The notes under the pieces: generated by a model
Seen by the model: only the letters and a program-made list of their open reading frames with translations
Database searches by the model: none
What the model was told of the DNA's origin: nothing
Program-made: the position numbers and the translations under genes
Part shown: one piece after another, positions 1 to 5,136 of the stretch
Position numbering within the stretch: position 1 is the stretch's first letter
Layout of the letters: each line of letters begins with the position of its first letter
Assembly: GCA_964571815.1 (NCBI GenBank)
Contig: CAZNDN010000068.1
Span: 1 to 20,556, forward strand
Direction: 5' to 3'
DNA: 20,556 bases
Origin: CAZNDN01 sp964571815
GTDB lineage: Bacteria > Fibrobacterota > Chitinivibrionia > Chitinivibrionales > WJKA01

Positions 1-105
1 AAGCAGCAGAAGGTGCAAAGAGAAATCGAGCAGCGAAACCAGGCCTTGAAGGAGAAACAGCGCAAGGCCTCGAGCGATGAGCCGGAATGGGGTTCGCTTG
101 CATAG
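1..105 (+). CDS. 3' end of an unknown protein (partial, charged helical C-terminus)
   Basis: An open frame enters from the left edge in frame 1 and stops at TAG 103-105. The 34 visible residues are rich in Lys, Gln, Glu and Arg (they begin KQQKVQREIEQRNQALKEK) and end in EWGSLA. The heptad-like charge pattern suggests a helix or coiled coil at the C-terminus of a longer protein. The start lies outside the window and I cannot name the family. The reading is supported only by the continuous open frame and its protein-like composition, so it could be chance. A pyrimidine run (about 150-167) follows downstream, but with no classical hairpin directly before it. Confidence 0.45.
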   Translation, partial: KQQKVQREIEQRNQALKEKQRKASSDEPEWGSLA

Positions 106-206
106 AGGAACAGCACAACTGTAGTTGCAACAAATTCACAACACACCTCACTTCTTTTTTTCTTCTCAATACGTCCCGGCACGCGTGACACCGAAGCTAT
201 GGCGGC

Positions 207-229
207 TGAAGAACTCACGGAGTTCTTCA
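207..229. repeat. Perfect inverted repeat, 10-bp arms, 3-bp spacer
   Basis: TGAAGAACTC (207-216) and GAGTTCTTCA (220-229) are exact reverse complements separated by ACG. No T-run follows on either strand, so it is not a standard intrinsic terminator. It sits just before the PIN-like remnant, where a toxin-antitoxin operator could lie, but that link is inference. Confidence 0.6.
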
Positions 230-458
230 ACGGGGGTCATGCGGCCGGCAGAAACCGGGAAGCGCGATTGATGTGCGTGAGGACAATTGCGTGGCCCGTG
301 ATGGCGTGCCCGGCGCGTTGGGGAAATCTCTCGAATCACACCTGATCACTTTCGACGGGAAAGTGGTCAACGCGTTGCCCGGTATTGCGATTGCATCGGC
401 CGGCTTTTTCGAGTTGGGCACGACAGCTTGTCGGACAAGCTATGGAACTCCCAGTTGA
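210..458 (+). pseudogene. Possible remnant of a PIN-domain (VapC-like) protein C-terminus
   Basis: The plus frame opens after TGA 207-209 and stops at TGA 456-458. It contains a stretch resembling the end of PIN-domain ribonucleases: ALGKSLESHLITFDGKVV followed by NALPGIAIASAGFF. In VapC-type toxins the equivalent part reads roughly A-x-L...L-I-T-F-D-x-x-h, where the Asp belongs to the metal site. The N-terminal half of a PIN domain, with its first acidic residues, is absent, and no convincing start codon with a ribosome binding site is seen. If real, it is a broken gene. The match is short and was made by eye, so it could be coincidental. Confidence 0.25.
425..441. repeat. Perfect 17-bp palindrome next to repeat unit 1
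   Basis: AGCTTGTC (425-432) and GACAAGCT (434-441) are exact reverse complements around a single G. It lies 25 bp outside the left terminal repeat of unit 1. No equivalent palindrome is seen at the same place next to unit 2, so it belongs to the local flank rather than to the repeat element. Confidence 0.55.
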
Positions 459-466
459 GGAACTGT

Positions 467-489
467 ACCGGACTAACTTTATTACTTTA
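467..489 (+). repeat. Left terminal inverted repeat of unit 1
   Basis: It is identical to 2832-2854 and is the exact reverse complement of 874-896, 3241-3263 and 4702-4724. It is AT-rich in a GC-rich setting. A short flank (aac-tgt) is also shared with the left side of unit 2. Confidence 0.85.
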
Positions 490-796
490 ACGAAACCCCG
501 GCGCGGCACCGTGCGGAAGAGACACTTGGGAAAGTACGACTCGTTGTTACCTAAACACCATGGTGTCCTCGGACTGTCTTTGAATTCAAGAATACGTGAC
601 GATTGGTCTCGACCACCATTTCCTCGGGTCGAATTCAGGGCTGAAACAGCAAGGTGATTCATAAACTTTTAAGGAGAGGTCCGGGGGCTTGCTTTTTCGT
701 TGCCTTGGTGGTCCTCCCGCATCGCTTGCCAATGACATTGAGTGTGTCTGCGCGTGCTTCGGGTGAGACCCTGTTCTCGGCATCCTGCGGCGTATC

Positions 797-813
797 GCAT
801 TGCAAAGCAATGC
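797..813 (+). other. Conserved stem-loop near the right end of repeat unit 1
   Basis: GCATTGC (797-803) pairs perfectly with GCAATGC (807-813) around an AAA loop. The equivalent positions in the third copy (about 4627-4639) keep five Watson-Crick pairs. In unit 2 (about 3163-3176) the pairs are kept mainly through G-U wobbles. It lies about 75-78 nt before the right terminal repeat in all copies, directly after the shared GTATC. Confidence 0.5.
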
Positions 814-835
814 CTTACGGTGACTATGCCGGGCA

Positions 836-1408
836 TTGAGGCGTGTTGCCCCCCTCAGGCGTGGTCGCAGAGATAAAGTAATAAAGTTAGTCCGGTCCCG
901 ATCGCGCGGCTATCTGGAGCTGTTCCACGGTGCATTCATGGTGCGCCTGCTGCGACCGTTCGTACCGAATATCAAGAAGCGAGTCGTCAAATCACCACGA
1001 CTCTGCATTCGGGACAGCGGTCTGCTTCACCAGTTGCTGAACATTGAAACGATGAACGCCCTGCTGGGGAATCCGGCCTACGGGGCATCCTGGGAGGGAT
1101 TTGTTATAGAGACAATCTGCGCTTTTCTGAAACCATCCGTGGAACCCTGCTACTATCTTTCCGCAAAGGGCGCGGAATTGGACCTTGTTCTGCGCAGCGC
1201 AGACTCCTGCCTGGCCTTTGAATGCAAAGCCGCACAAGCCCCCGTGGTTTCGAGGGGCTTCTGGACCGCCGTCGAAGACGTGAAGCCGGGTCACACCTGG
1301 ATTGTCGCGCCCGTTGACGGCCGCTACAGTCTGCGGGAAGATGTGACCGTGACCGGTTTGAAGGAGCTCATTGTGGAGTTGCGGGAGACGACACGTCTGT
1401 TCCTGTAA
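836..1408 (+). pseudogene. Truncated AAA+/DUF4143 ATPase, C-terminal part only
   Basis: From about 905 the frame reads as the C-terminal half of a DUF4143-type AAA+ ATPase. It has RGYLELFHGAFMVRLLRPF, then KRVVKSPRLCIRDSGLLHQLL, then a PD-(D/E)XK-like nuclease fold with GAELDLVL and LAFECKAA. Intact family members have about 200 more N-terminal residues, including Walker A and B motifs and the sensor segment; all are missing here. The frame runs upstream through the right terminal repeat of repeat unit 1 (residues DKVIKLVR) to a TTG at 836 inside the element, so the first 20 or so codons are repeat-derived. Without its ATP-binding domain it is unlikely to work as the normal ATPase. An internal ATG at 938 could start a shorter product. 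It faces the intact paralogue at 2727-1552. Confidence 0.8.
874..896 (+). repeat. Right terminal inverted repeat of unit 1
   Basis: It begins TAAAGTAATAAAGTTAGTCC, and all 23 bp are identical to 3241-3263 and 4702-4724. It is preceded by AGA, as in the other copies, and in the outward direction only one frame (DKVIKLVR) is free of stops. Confidence 0.85.
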
Positions 1409-1500
1409 GTCGGCTGGGGTTCGCGTATTTCATGAGCAACAGGACAGTTTCACCAGGCCGGCCGTCGCCTGAAATCCTCATTGATGTCCTGACCCGGCGT

Positions 1501-1537
1501 AGCCGTGCCGGCAGAGCCGGGTTAGGCCGGTACGGTT
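1501..1537 (+). terminator. Imperfect hairpin between two convergent ATPase genes
   Basis: AGCCGTGCCGG (1501-1511) pairs with CCGGTACGGTT (1527-1537), with two G-U pairs when read as plus-strand RNA. It lies in the 143-bp gap between the convergent ends of the truncated (1408) and intact (1552) ATPase genes, where a terminator is expected. No T-tract follows, so an intrinsic terminator is only a possibility. Confidence 0.3.
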
Positions 1538-1551
1538 CCACTCATCGGAAA

Positions 1552-2727
1552 CTACACTCCATACTCTTCAAGTACCTGATCGAGGGAGCGGAAGTTGGCA
1601 ATACGGACATCAGTCCTGTTCTGCCCGTCCGGCCCATCATACAGCACAAGGGGCTTGAGGGGGGCGGCCTCGGCGACACTGACGTAGGGGGCCACGCCTC
1701 TGAGAAATGATGGATTGTAGGTTTGGGCCGATTTCACCTCGATGGGAAGCCGGTGGCCGCCGGCGGGATAGAGCACATCCACTTCCTTTCCGCTGGAATC
1801 GCGATAGAAATGAAGGTTGTGCCGGTGACCCGCGTTGTACCGGCGTTTCATGAGTTCGCAGACCACCATGTTTTCGAAAAGGTTGCCCCTGAGAGGGTGG
1901 GCGCTAATCTGCCGCTCCGTCTCAATGCCGCAAAGCCATGCGGCGAGCCCCACATCGTGGAAGTAGAGCTTTGGAGTGCGAGCGAGGCGTTTTCGCACGT
2001 TGCGGTAGTATGGTTCGAGGCGAAATACGACGAAGCAGCGCTCGAGGATCGACACCCACTCTCGAATCGTCGTTTCCGACACCCCGACATCGCCGGACAG
2101 TCCACTCAGGTTGAGTGGTTGGGCCGTGCGGCCCGCGGCAAGCCTGAGGAACCTGTGGAACACGTTGGTGTCCCTGAGTCTTGCTATCGCGATAACGTCC
2201 CTTTGCACGTATGTTTCCACGTAGTCACCGAACGCTTGATCCGGCGGTATCTGCTCCTGGTGTATTCGCGGCATGAAACCGCGGTGGAGCAGCGTGTCGG
2301 TGGAGAACTCGCCGTAATGTGCAAGCTCCTTGAGTGAAAACGGCAAGAGGCGCAGCAATGCGGTGCGCCCGGCAAGCGACTGACTGATCGAATCGGACAA
2401 CCCCGGTTGTTGACTTCCCGTAAGCACAAAGAGCCCGTTGCGCCCGGCCTTATCGACAACTACCTGTATGTAGGAGAGAAGCTGAGGGGCATTTTGTATC
2501 TCATCCAAAACCGCGCCATGCGAGTAGGTGTTCATGAAGCCTTGCGGATCCTCGGCGGCAAAAGAACGTGTCCCCGGATCTTCAAGATTGACGCAGGGCT
2601 TTTCGTCAAAGGCCATTGTGCACAGCGTGGTCTTTCCCGATTGGCGTGGGCCCATGATCGTGACAACCGGATACCTCTTCGACATCTCACGTGCGTAAGG
2701 CGCGAGTGTTCTTGGAATCCTACCCAC
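1552..2727 (-). CDS. AAA+ ATPase with DUF4143 C-terminal domain
   Basis: The product has about 391 residues with this start. Walker A is GPRQSGKTT near residues 25-33, followed by NLEDPGTR and a Walker B-like VLDEIQNAP. The sensor segment is GLFVLTGSQQ, then SLAGRTALLRLLPFS. A winged-helix-like stretch (LSGDVGVSETTIREWVSILE) leads to the DUF4143 part: KLYFHDVGLAAWL, then GKEVDVLYP and LPIEVKSA, a PD-(D/E)XK-like signature. Such proteins are common accessory genes in bacteria and archaea; their cellular role is not settled. I chose GTG 2727 because family proteins start close to I-P-R-T-L-x-P. An unbroken frame extends upstream to ATG 2895 inside repeat unit 2, adding residues such as FLKVIKLVRYR that come from the terminal repeat and are not family sequence. 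Confidence 0.85.
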   Translation of the reverse strand: MGRIPRTLAPYAREMSKRYPVVTIMGPRQSGKTTLCTMAFDEKPCVNLEDPGTRSFAAEDPQGFMNTYSHGAVLDEIQNAPQLLSYIQVVVDKAGRNGLFVLTGSQQPGLSDSISQSLAGRTALLRLLPFSLKELAHYGEFSTDTLLHRGFMPRIHQEQIPPDQAFGDYVETYVQRDVIAIARLRDTNVFHRFLRLAAGRTAQPLNLSGLSGDVGVSETTIREWVSILERCFVVFRLEPYYRNVRKRLARTPKLYFHDVGLAAWLCGIETERQISAHPLRGNLFENMVVCELMKRRYNAGHRHNLHFYRDSSGKEVDVLYPAGGHRLPIEVKSAQTYNPSFLRGVAPYVSVAEAAPLKPLVLYDGPDGQNRTDVRIANFRSLDQVLEEYGV

Positions 2728-2769
2728 TCCCTGTGTAAATCCAAGGGCAAACTTCGTATTTGCAAAAAT

Positions 2770-2803
2770 ACCATGTTTGCGCTGCCCGCGCAACACCCTG
2801 AGT
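2770..2803 (-). promoter_or_regulatory. Weak promoter candidate for the intact ATPase
   Basis: On the minus strand, TTGCGC is followed after 17 nt by TATTTT about 45 nt upstream of the GTG start. Both boxes are poor matches to a sigma-70 consensus. A 6-bp inverted repeat (2777-2782 with 2788-2793) overlaps the spacer and could be an operator. This is only a spacing-based suggestion. Confidence 0.2.
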
Positions 2804-2831
2804 CTGTGCCGCCTCCGGCGCGGAAACCTGT

Positions 2832-2854
2832 ACCGGACTAACTTTATTACTTTA
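2832..2854 (+). repeat. Left terminal inverted repeat of unit 2
   Basis: It is identical over 23 bp to 467-489. It lies 105 bp upstream of the ATPase start at 2727 and is crossed in frame by the long open frame that extends the ATPase gene. Confidence 0.85.
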
Positions 2855-3240
2855 AGGAAAGGCCGTTCTGCGCCGCCCGGAAAGGGATTCCGCAACGTTT
2901 CGGCTTGTCATTCTTTGTACATTTCGTTGCCGGCCGGGTTGGCCATGCAACCAGGAATGTCAAAATCTTTGGCTCCAGGGTGATTTCATCGGGTCGAGAG
3001 CAGCGCTGACAATGCCGCATGCTTTTGTAAACTTCTGGGGTGAGGTCCAGGCACTTCGTCCTTCGTTCCTCTCATAGTGCCCCGCCTCGCTCGCCGGTGA
3101 GGTGAATTGTATCTGTGCGTGACCTCTGGTGAGGGTGCATTCTTCGCAATCGGCGGCGTATCTTGTTGTTTGGCAGTGCTTTAAGGTGTGCATGGCGAGC
3201 GGTGAGACGTCGTGGCGCCCTTCACGCACGGCAGGGGAGA

Positions 3241-3263
3241 TAAAGTAATAAAGTTAGTCCGGT
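3241..3263 (+). repeat. Right terminal inverted repeat of unit 2
   Basis: It is identical over 23 bp to 874-896 and 4702-4724. The flank GGCAGGGGAGA before it and CCGGATTT after it are shared with the third copy, so similarity between those two copies extends slightly beyond the terminal repeat. Confidence 0.85.
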
Positions 3264-3279
3264 CCGGATTTGTGTGCGG

Positions 3280-3309
3280 TTGCAGCGGACATGTGCCCGG
3301 GGCTATATT
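3280..3309 (+). promoter_or_regulatory. Promoter candidate for the lipoprotein gene
   Basis: TTGCAG (3280-3285) and TATATT (3304-3309) are separated by 18 nt, starting 17 nt after the right end of repeat unit 2. The -10 box matches the sigma-70 consensus at five of six positions; the -35 matches at three. It would give a leader of about 100 nt before the ATG at 3421. Confidence 0.35.
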
Positions 3310-3420
3310 GTAACAAACGGCCCGCTCTATTCCTGATTTCGGGCAGCGGTCATAACTGGAGCGGATGAAACGATCTTCATTCCTGTTGACTGCGGCATGC
3401 CCGACATATAGGAGGAATGC

Positions 3421-4131
3421 ATGAAGAGATTCTTCCCCGTTTGTCTGCTCCTTGTTGCCGGCGGATGCACTACGAAGCTCATTGAGGTGAACCCCATCTA
3501 TGTTAACGACAACTGGGACATAAAAACGTTGGCTATTCTGATCCCGGACAGACTCGATGTACGCTATTCGGGCAATCTTGAGCCGGAATTCGGCGAGGGT
3601 AGACAGTCTGCGTTGGTCGACTCATTCTTTCGCAATCAACTCGTAAAGGACATTGAGGATAACACCAATATCCGGCACTGCCGCATCTTCGATGAGGAGT
3701 TCCCCTGCTCGACCCATGTCGAGATAATTGAGCAAACGAACTGGTACTCGTTCATACCCGGCACGCGCGAGATCGAAATCCGGGTTCCCGACCACGGATG
3801 TGAATTCAGCGGACGAGGCTACACTGCTGAGAGGACACTGATTTTGCGGGAGATTCATATCGGGACTGAATTCGAGACGCATACCACTTACTACGGCACC
3901 TATACAAGCGGTCCAGCTTACTCCGAGTCAAAGAGTCTCATTTGTGAGGCGAAATTCGTCTTGTGGGACAACGAAAAGAGACGTATCATCTCATACGGGG
4001 TGGCACGGGGAGAATCCAGCGGCTTCTTTCCCGTGATAACGATGACAAACTGGAAGGCAGTTAGTCTCCGATTCGTACGCGCCATATTCGATAGAGGCAT
4101 CCCTGTCAGAGATTTTGGTGGAGTGCCATGA
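3421..4131 (+). CDS. Putative outer-membrane or periplasmic lipoprotein of unknown function
   Basis: The product has 236 residues. ATG 3421 follows a strong ribosome binding site (AGGAGG about 6-7 nt upstream). The N-terminus MKRFFPVCLLLVAGGCTTK is a lipoprotein signal peptide, with the lipobox cysteine at about residue 16 (AGG-C; Gly at -2 and -1, Ala at -3). The mature part is mixed alpha/beta, rich in aromatic residues, and has several Cys (near CRIFDEEFPC and DHGCEF) that could form disulfides. No family is recognised; the plan (signal, short beta-rich domain, no enzyme motif) recalls uncharacterised lipoproteins. A small ORF overlaps its stop by ATGA. It is flanked by repeat elements on both sides and is probably accessory cargo. 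Confidence 0.75.
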   Translation: MKRFFPVCLLLVAGGCTTKLIEVNPIYVNDNWDIKTLAILIPDRLDVRYSGNLEPEFGEGRQSALVDSFFRNQLVKDIEDNTNIRHCRIFDEEFPCSTHVEIIEQTNWYSFIPGTREIEIRVPDHGCEFSGRGYTAERTLILREIHIGTEFETHTTYYGTYTSGPAYSESKSLICEAKFVLWDNEKRRIISYGVARGESSGFFPVITMTNWKAVSLRFVRAIFDRGIPVRDFGGVP

Positions 4132-4271
4132 CTCTTCACCTTGAGAAAGCCACATACTTCTATGGGTTGAAGGAAGATCTCCAACCCGCATTGGGTAAGG
4201 CAACACGTTGCCGGCGGACATACAGCGATGCGAACGCCGATCTGATTCTGCAGCAAACCCGGGCGGTTTGA
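4128..4271 (+). CDS. Small ORF translationally coupled to the lipoprotein gene (47 aa)
   Basis: ATG 4128 overlaps the TGA stop of the lipoprotein gene as ATGA, the usual geometry of translational coupling. The frame runs to TGA 4269-4271 and gives a 47-residue basic product (starts MTLHLEKATYFYGLKEDL). There is no signal peptide, membrane segment or known motif. The overlap is the only evidence for translation. It may also be the start of a longer gene that was broken before the third repeat copy arrived. Confidence 0.3.
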   Translation: MTLHLEKATYFYGLKEDLQPALGKATRCRRTYSDANADLILQQTRAV

Positions 4272-4273
4272 AA

Positions 4274-4471
4274 ATGCGGTTCTCTTCAAAAGATTGTGAC
4301 AACATCTTCTTCCGATCTCCTTCAAGTGGTCCATACGAAGCAGTTGATGGACACTACCTTCTTCAATTCCGTATCAACACTCCCCAAATTCAAACCGGCC
4401 ATTCTAAGCGCATAAATGCGCCGGCGTCCGCAGGCTCCAGGGTGATTTCATCGGGTCGAGAGCAGCGCTGA
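4274..4471 (+). pseudogene. Possible gene remnant cut by the third repeat copy
   Basis: ATG 4274 starts a frame of 65 codons whose last dozen or so codons lie inside the repeat copy beginning at about 4432. The part outside the repeat (MRFSSKDCDNIFF..., then GHYLLQFRI) is soluble, mixed sequence with no recognised family. The frame starts 2 nt after the preceding small ORF's stop and has no strong ribosome binding site. If it was ever a gene, its 3' end was replaced by the element. Confidence 0.2.
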
Positions 4472-4724
4472 CAATGCCGCGTGATTCTGTAAACCTTTGA
4501 GGAGAGGTTTAGGCACTTCCTCCCTGGTTCGTTTCGTGGCCCCCGGCCTCGCTCGGCGGTGAGGTGGAATGTGTCTACGCGTGACCTCCGGTGAGGGAAC
4601 ATTCTTTGAAGGAGGGGCCGTATCTCATTGCAGGGCAATATGTTACGACATGGGGGGCGCGTGCTGAGAGGTGCTCAGCACCTGATGTGTGGCAGGGGAG
4701 ATAAAGTAATAAAGTTAGTCCGGT
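4432..4724 (+). mobile_element. Third MITE-like copy, truncated at the left
   Basis: Similarity to unit 2 begins abruptly at GGCTCCAGGG (4432 here, 2969 in unit 2), with the first 48 or so bases identical, and continues to the complete right terminal repeat at 4702-4724. TCGGGTCGA is 251 bp from the right terminal repeat, as in the other units (250 and 252). The left 137 bp and the left terminal repeat are absent. The break point coincides with the end of the frame remnant at 4274-4431. Confidence 0.78.
4661..4681 (+). other. Perfect hairpin inside the third repeat copy
   Basis: GTGCTGAG (4661-4668) and CTCAGCAC (4674-4681) pair perfectly around AGGTG. It lies about 20 nt before the right terminal repeat. 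Unit 1 has a different but pairable stem at this place (TTGAGG with CCTCAG) and unit 2 a weak one, so the second stem is less well conserved than the first. Confidence 0.45.
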
Positions 4725-4761
4725 CCGGATTTAAGTCCGGTCCGGATTTAGTCCGGATTTA
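4717..4761 (+). repeat. Short tandem repeat growing from the right end of the third copy
   Basis: The 17-mer AGTCCGGTCCGGATTTA occurs twice in tandem (4717-4733 and 4734-4750), followed by a partial 11-bp copy (4751-4761). The first unit overlaps the last bases of the terminal repeat. Unit 2 has only one such unit, ending in TTTGTG, so the expansion is local, probably by slippage. Confidence 0.75.
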
Positions 4762-4805
4762 CGAAGGCATAACTTAATAAATTGCCTCCGTCCCCGATGT
4801 GTGAA

Positions 4806-4890
4806 TGGCGGAGGATGAGGGACTCGAACCCCCAAGCCCAGAGGGCGGCGGTTTTCAAGACCGCTGGATTACCAATTATCCTAATCCTCC
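4806..4890 (-). tRNA. tRNA-Ser (anticodon UGA)
   Basis: Read on the minus strand, it folds as a class II tRNA. The acceptor stem is GGAGGAT with ATCCTCC, and the D-stem is GGAT with ATCC. The anticodon stem GCGGT/ACCGC encloses the loop CTTGAAA (anticodon TGA). A variable arm GCCC-TCT-GGGC follows, then the T-arm GGGGG-TTCGAGT-CCCTC. Discriminator G and an encoded CCA follow the acceptor stem. The long variable arm and UGA anticodon agree on serine. It lies 246 bp downstream of comF and marks the border between core and accessory DNA. Confidence 0.95.
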
Positions 4891-5085
4891 GAATACCGAA
4901 AAAAAATAACACATGCGCGGCCAATCCCGTGGGAGCGAAATCCATGAGTTTCGCGTCACGACAGGAATACGTACATAGACCATAAGACAAGAATCAGATC
5001 GTGGAAGCAAACTCAGCAGGGAACTTCGGTTTAGAGTAGCTCCGGATCCTTTCAACCAGGATTGTTCTCCATCCCCTTTTGGTGA

Positions 5086-5103
5086 GTCCCGAAGCGTCGG
5101 GAC
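5086..5103 (-). terminator. Hairpin downstream of comF
   Basis: GTCCCGA (5086-5092) and TCGGGAC (5097-5103) form a perfect 7-bp stem with a 4-nt loop, about 33 bp after the comF stop on the minus strand. The following bases are not T-rich, so if it ends the mre operon it is not a classical intrinsic terminator. Confidence 0.35.
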
Positions 5104-5136
5104 GACTAATCTGCAATCCGAAATCGGCATTCCCCT

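Larger units (their letters stand above)
106..466. other. Gene-poor stretch with degenerate sequence and palindromes
   Basis: No intact gene is visible between the partial gene at the left edge and repeat unit 1. The stretch holds a T-rich tract (about 150-167), a perfect inverted repeat with 10-bp arms (207-229), a PIN-domain-like remnant on the plus strand (about 210-458) and a second perfect palindrome (425-441) just outside the left end of repeat unit 1. The short frames on both strands lack ribosome binding sites and family motifs over their full length. The stretch looks like decayed accessory DNA. Confidence 0.5.
467..896 (+). mobile_element. MITE-like repeat unit 1 (430 bp, 23-bp terminal inverted repeats)
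   Basis: The left end (467-489, begins ACCGGACTAACTTTATTA) and the right end (874-896) are exact reverse complements over 23 bp. Unit 2 (2832-3263) has the same 23-bp ends. The landmark TCGGGTCGA lies 157 bp from the left end in both units and 250 bp before the right end here (252 in unit 2, 251 in the truncated third copy). Other shared patches are TAAAC..TT.AGGAGAGGT, GCGTATC and the final AGATAAAG. No conserved reading frame is present and no transposase is encoded. I see no clear target-site duplication. The right end abuts the truncated ATPase gene, suggesting that insertion or a linked deletion removed that gene's 5' part. Confidence 0.8.
2832..3263 (+). mobile_element. MITE-like repeat unit 2 (432 bp, 23-bp terminal inverted repeats)
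   Basis: The ends at 2832-2854 and 3241-3263 are exact reverse complements over 23 bp and identical to those of unit 1. TCGGGTCGA at 2989-2997 sits 157 bp from the left end, exactly as in unit 1. From 2969 onward the unit aligns closely with the third copy (4432-4724), including an identical block from GGCTCCAGGG to ATGCCGC. The left 130 bp are poorly conserved against unit 1 apart from the terminal repeat. The longest frame inside (3229-2960, minus) is not kept in the third copy, so the unit appears non-coding. It has the same orientation as unit 1. Confidence 0.82.

Noticed and set aside
385..657. Plus frame crossing the left end of unit 1 as the missing 5' part of the truncated ATPase
   Set aside because: It shows no Walker motif or other DUF4143-family sequence (only RQLVGQAMELPVEELYRTNF before the repeat), and it stops inside the element. 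The two ATPase halves are not both present.
2960..3229. 89-codon minus frame inside repeat unit 2 as a possible element-encoded protein
   Set aside because: The aligned part of the third copy (4432-4724) does not keep the same frame, and unit 1 has no equivalent. The similarity is at the DNA level only.
467..3263. Target-site duplications around the repeat units
   Set aside because: Flanks left and right of units 1 and 2 do not match (for example CTGT versus CCCG). The shared flank sequence is between copies, not across one copy.
3386..3412. TTGACT ... TATAGG as the lipoprotein promoter
   Set aside because: Spacing is only 15 nt, and the start of transcription would fall on or beside the ATG, leaving the strong ribosome binding site untranscribed.
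467..4724. CRISPR array
   Set aside because: The 23-bp repeats occur in both orientations at irregular distances of hundreds of bases and form element ends. There are no spacers or cas genes.
467..4724. Diversity-generating retroelement or retron
   Set aside because: There is no reverse transcriptase gene, and differences between copies are not biased to adenines.
4806..4890. tRNA-Ser as an attachment site for an integrated island
   Set aside because: No second copy of the tRNA 3' end and no integrase gene are seen in the window.
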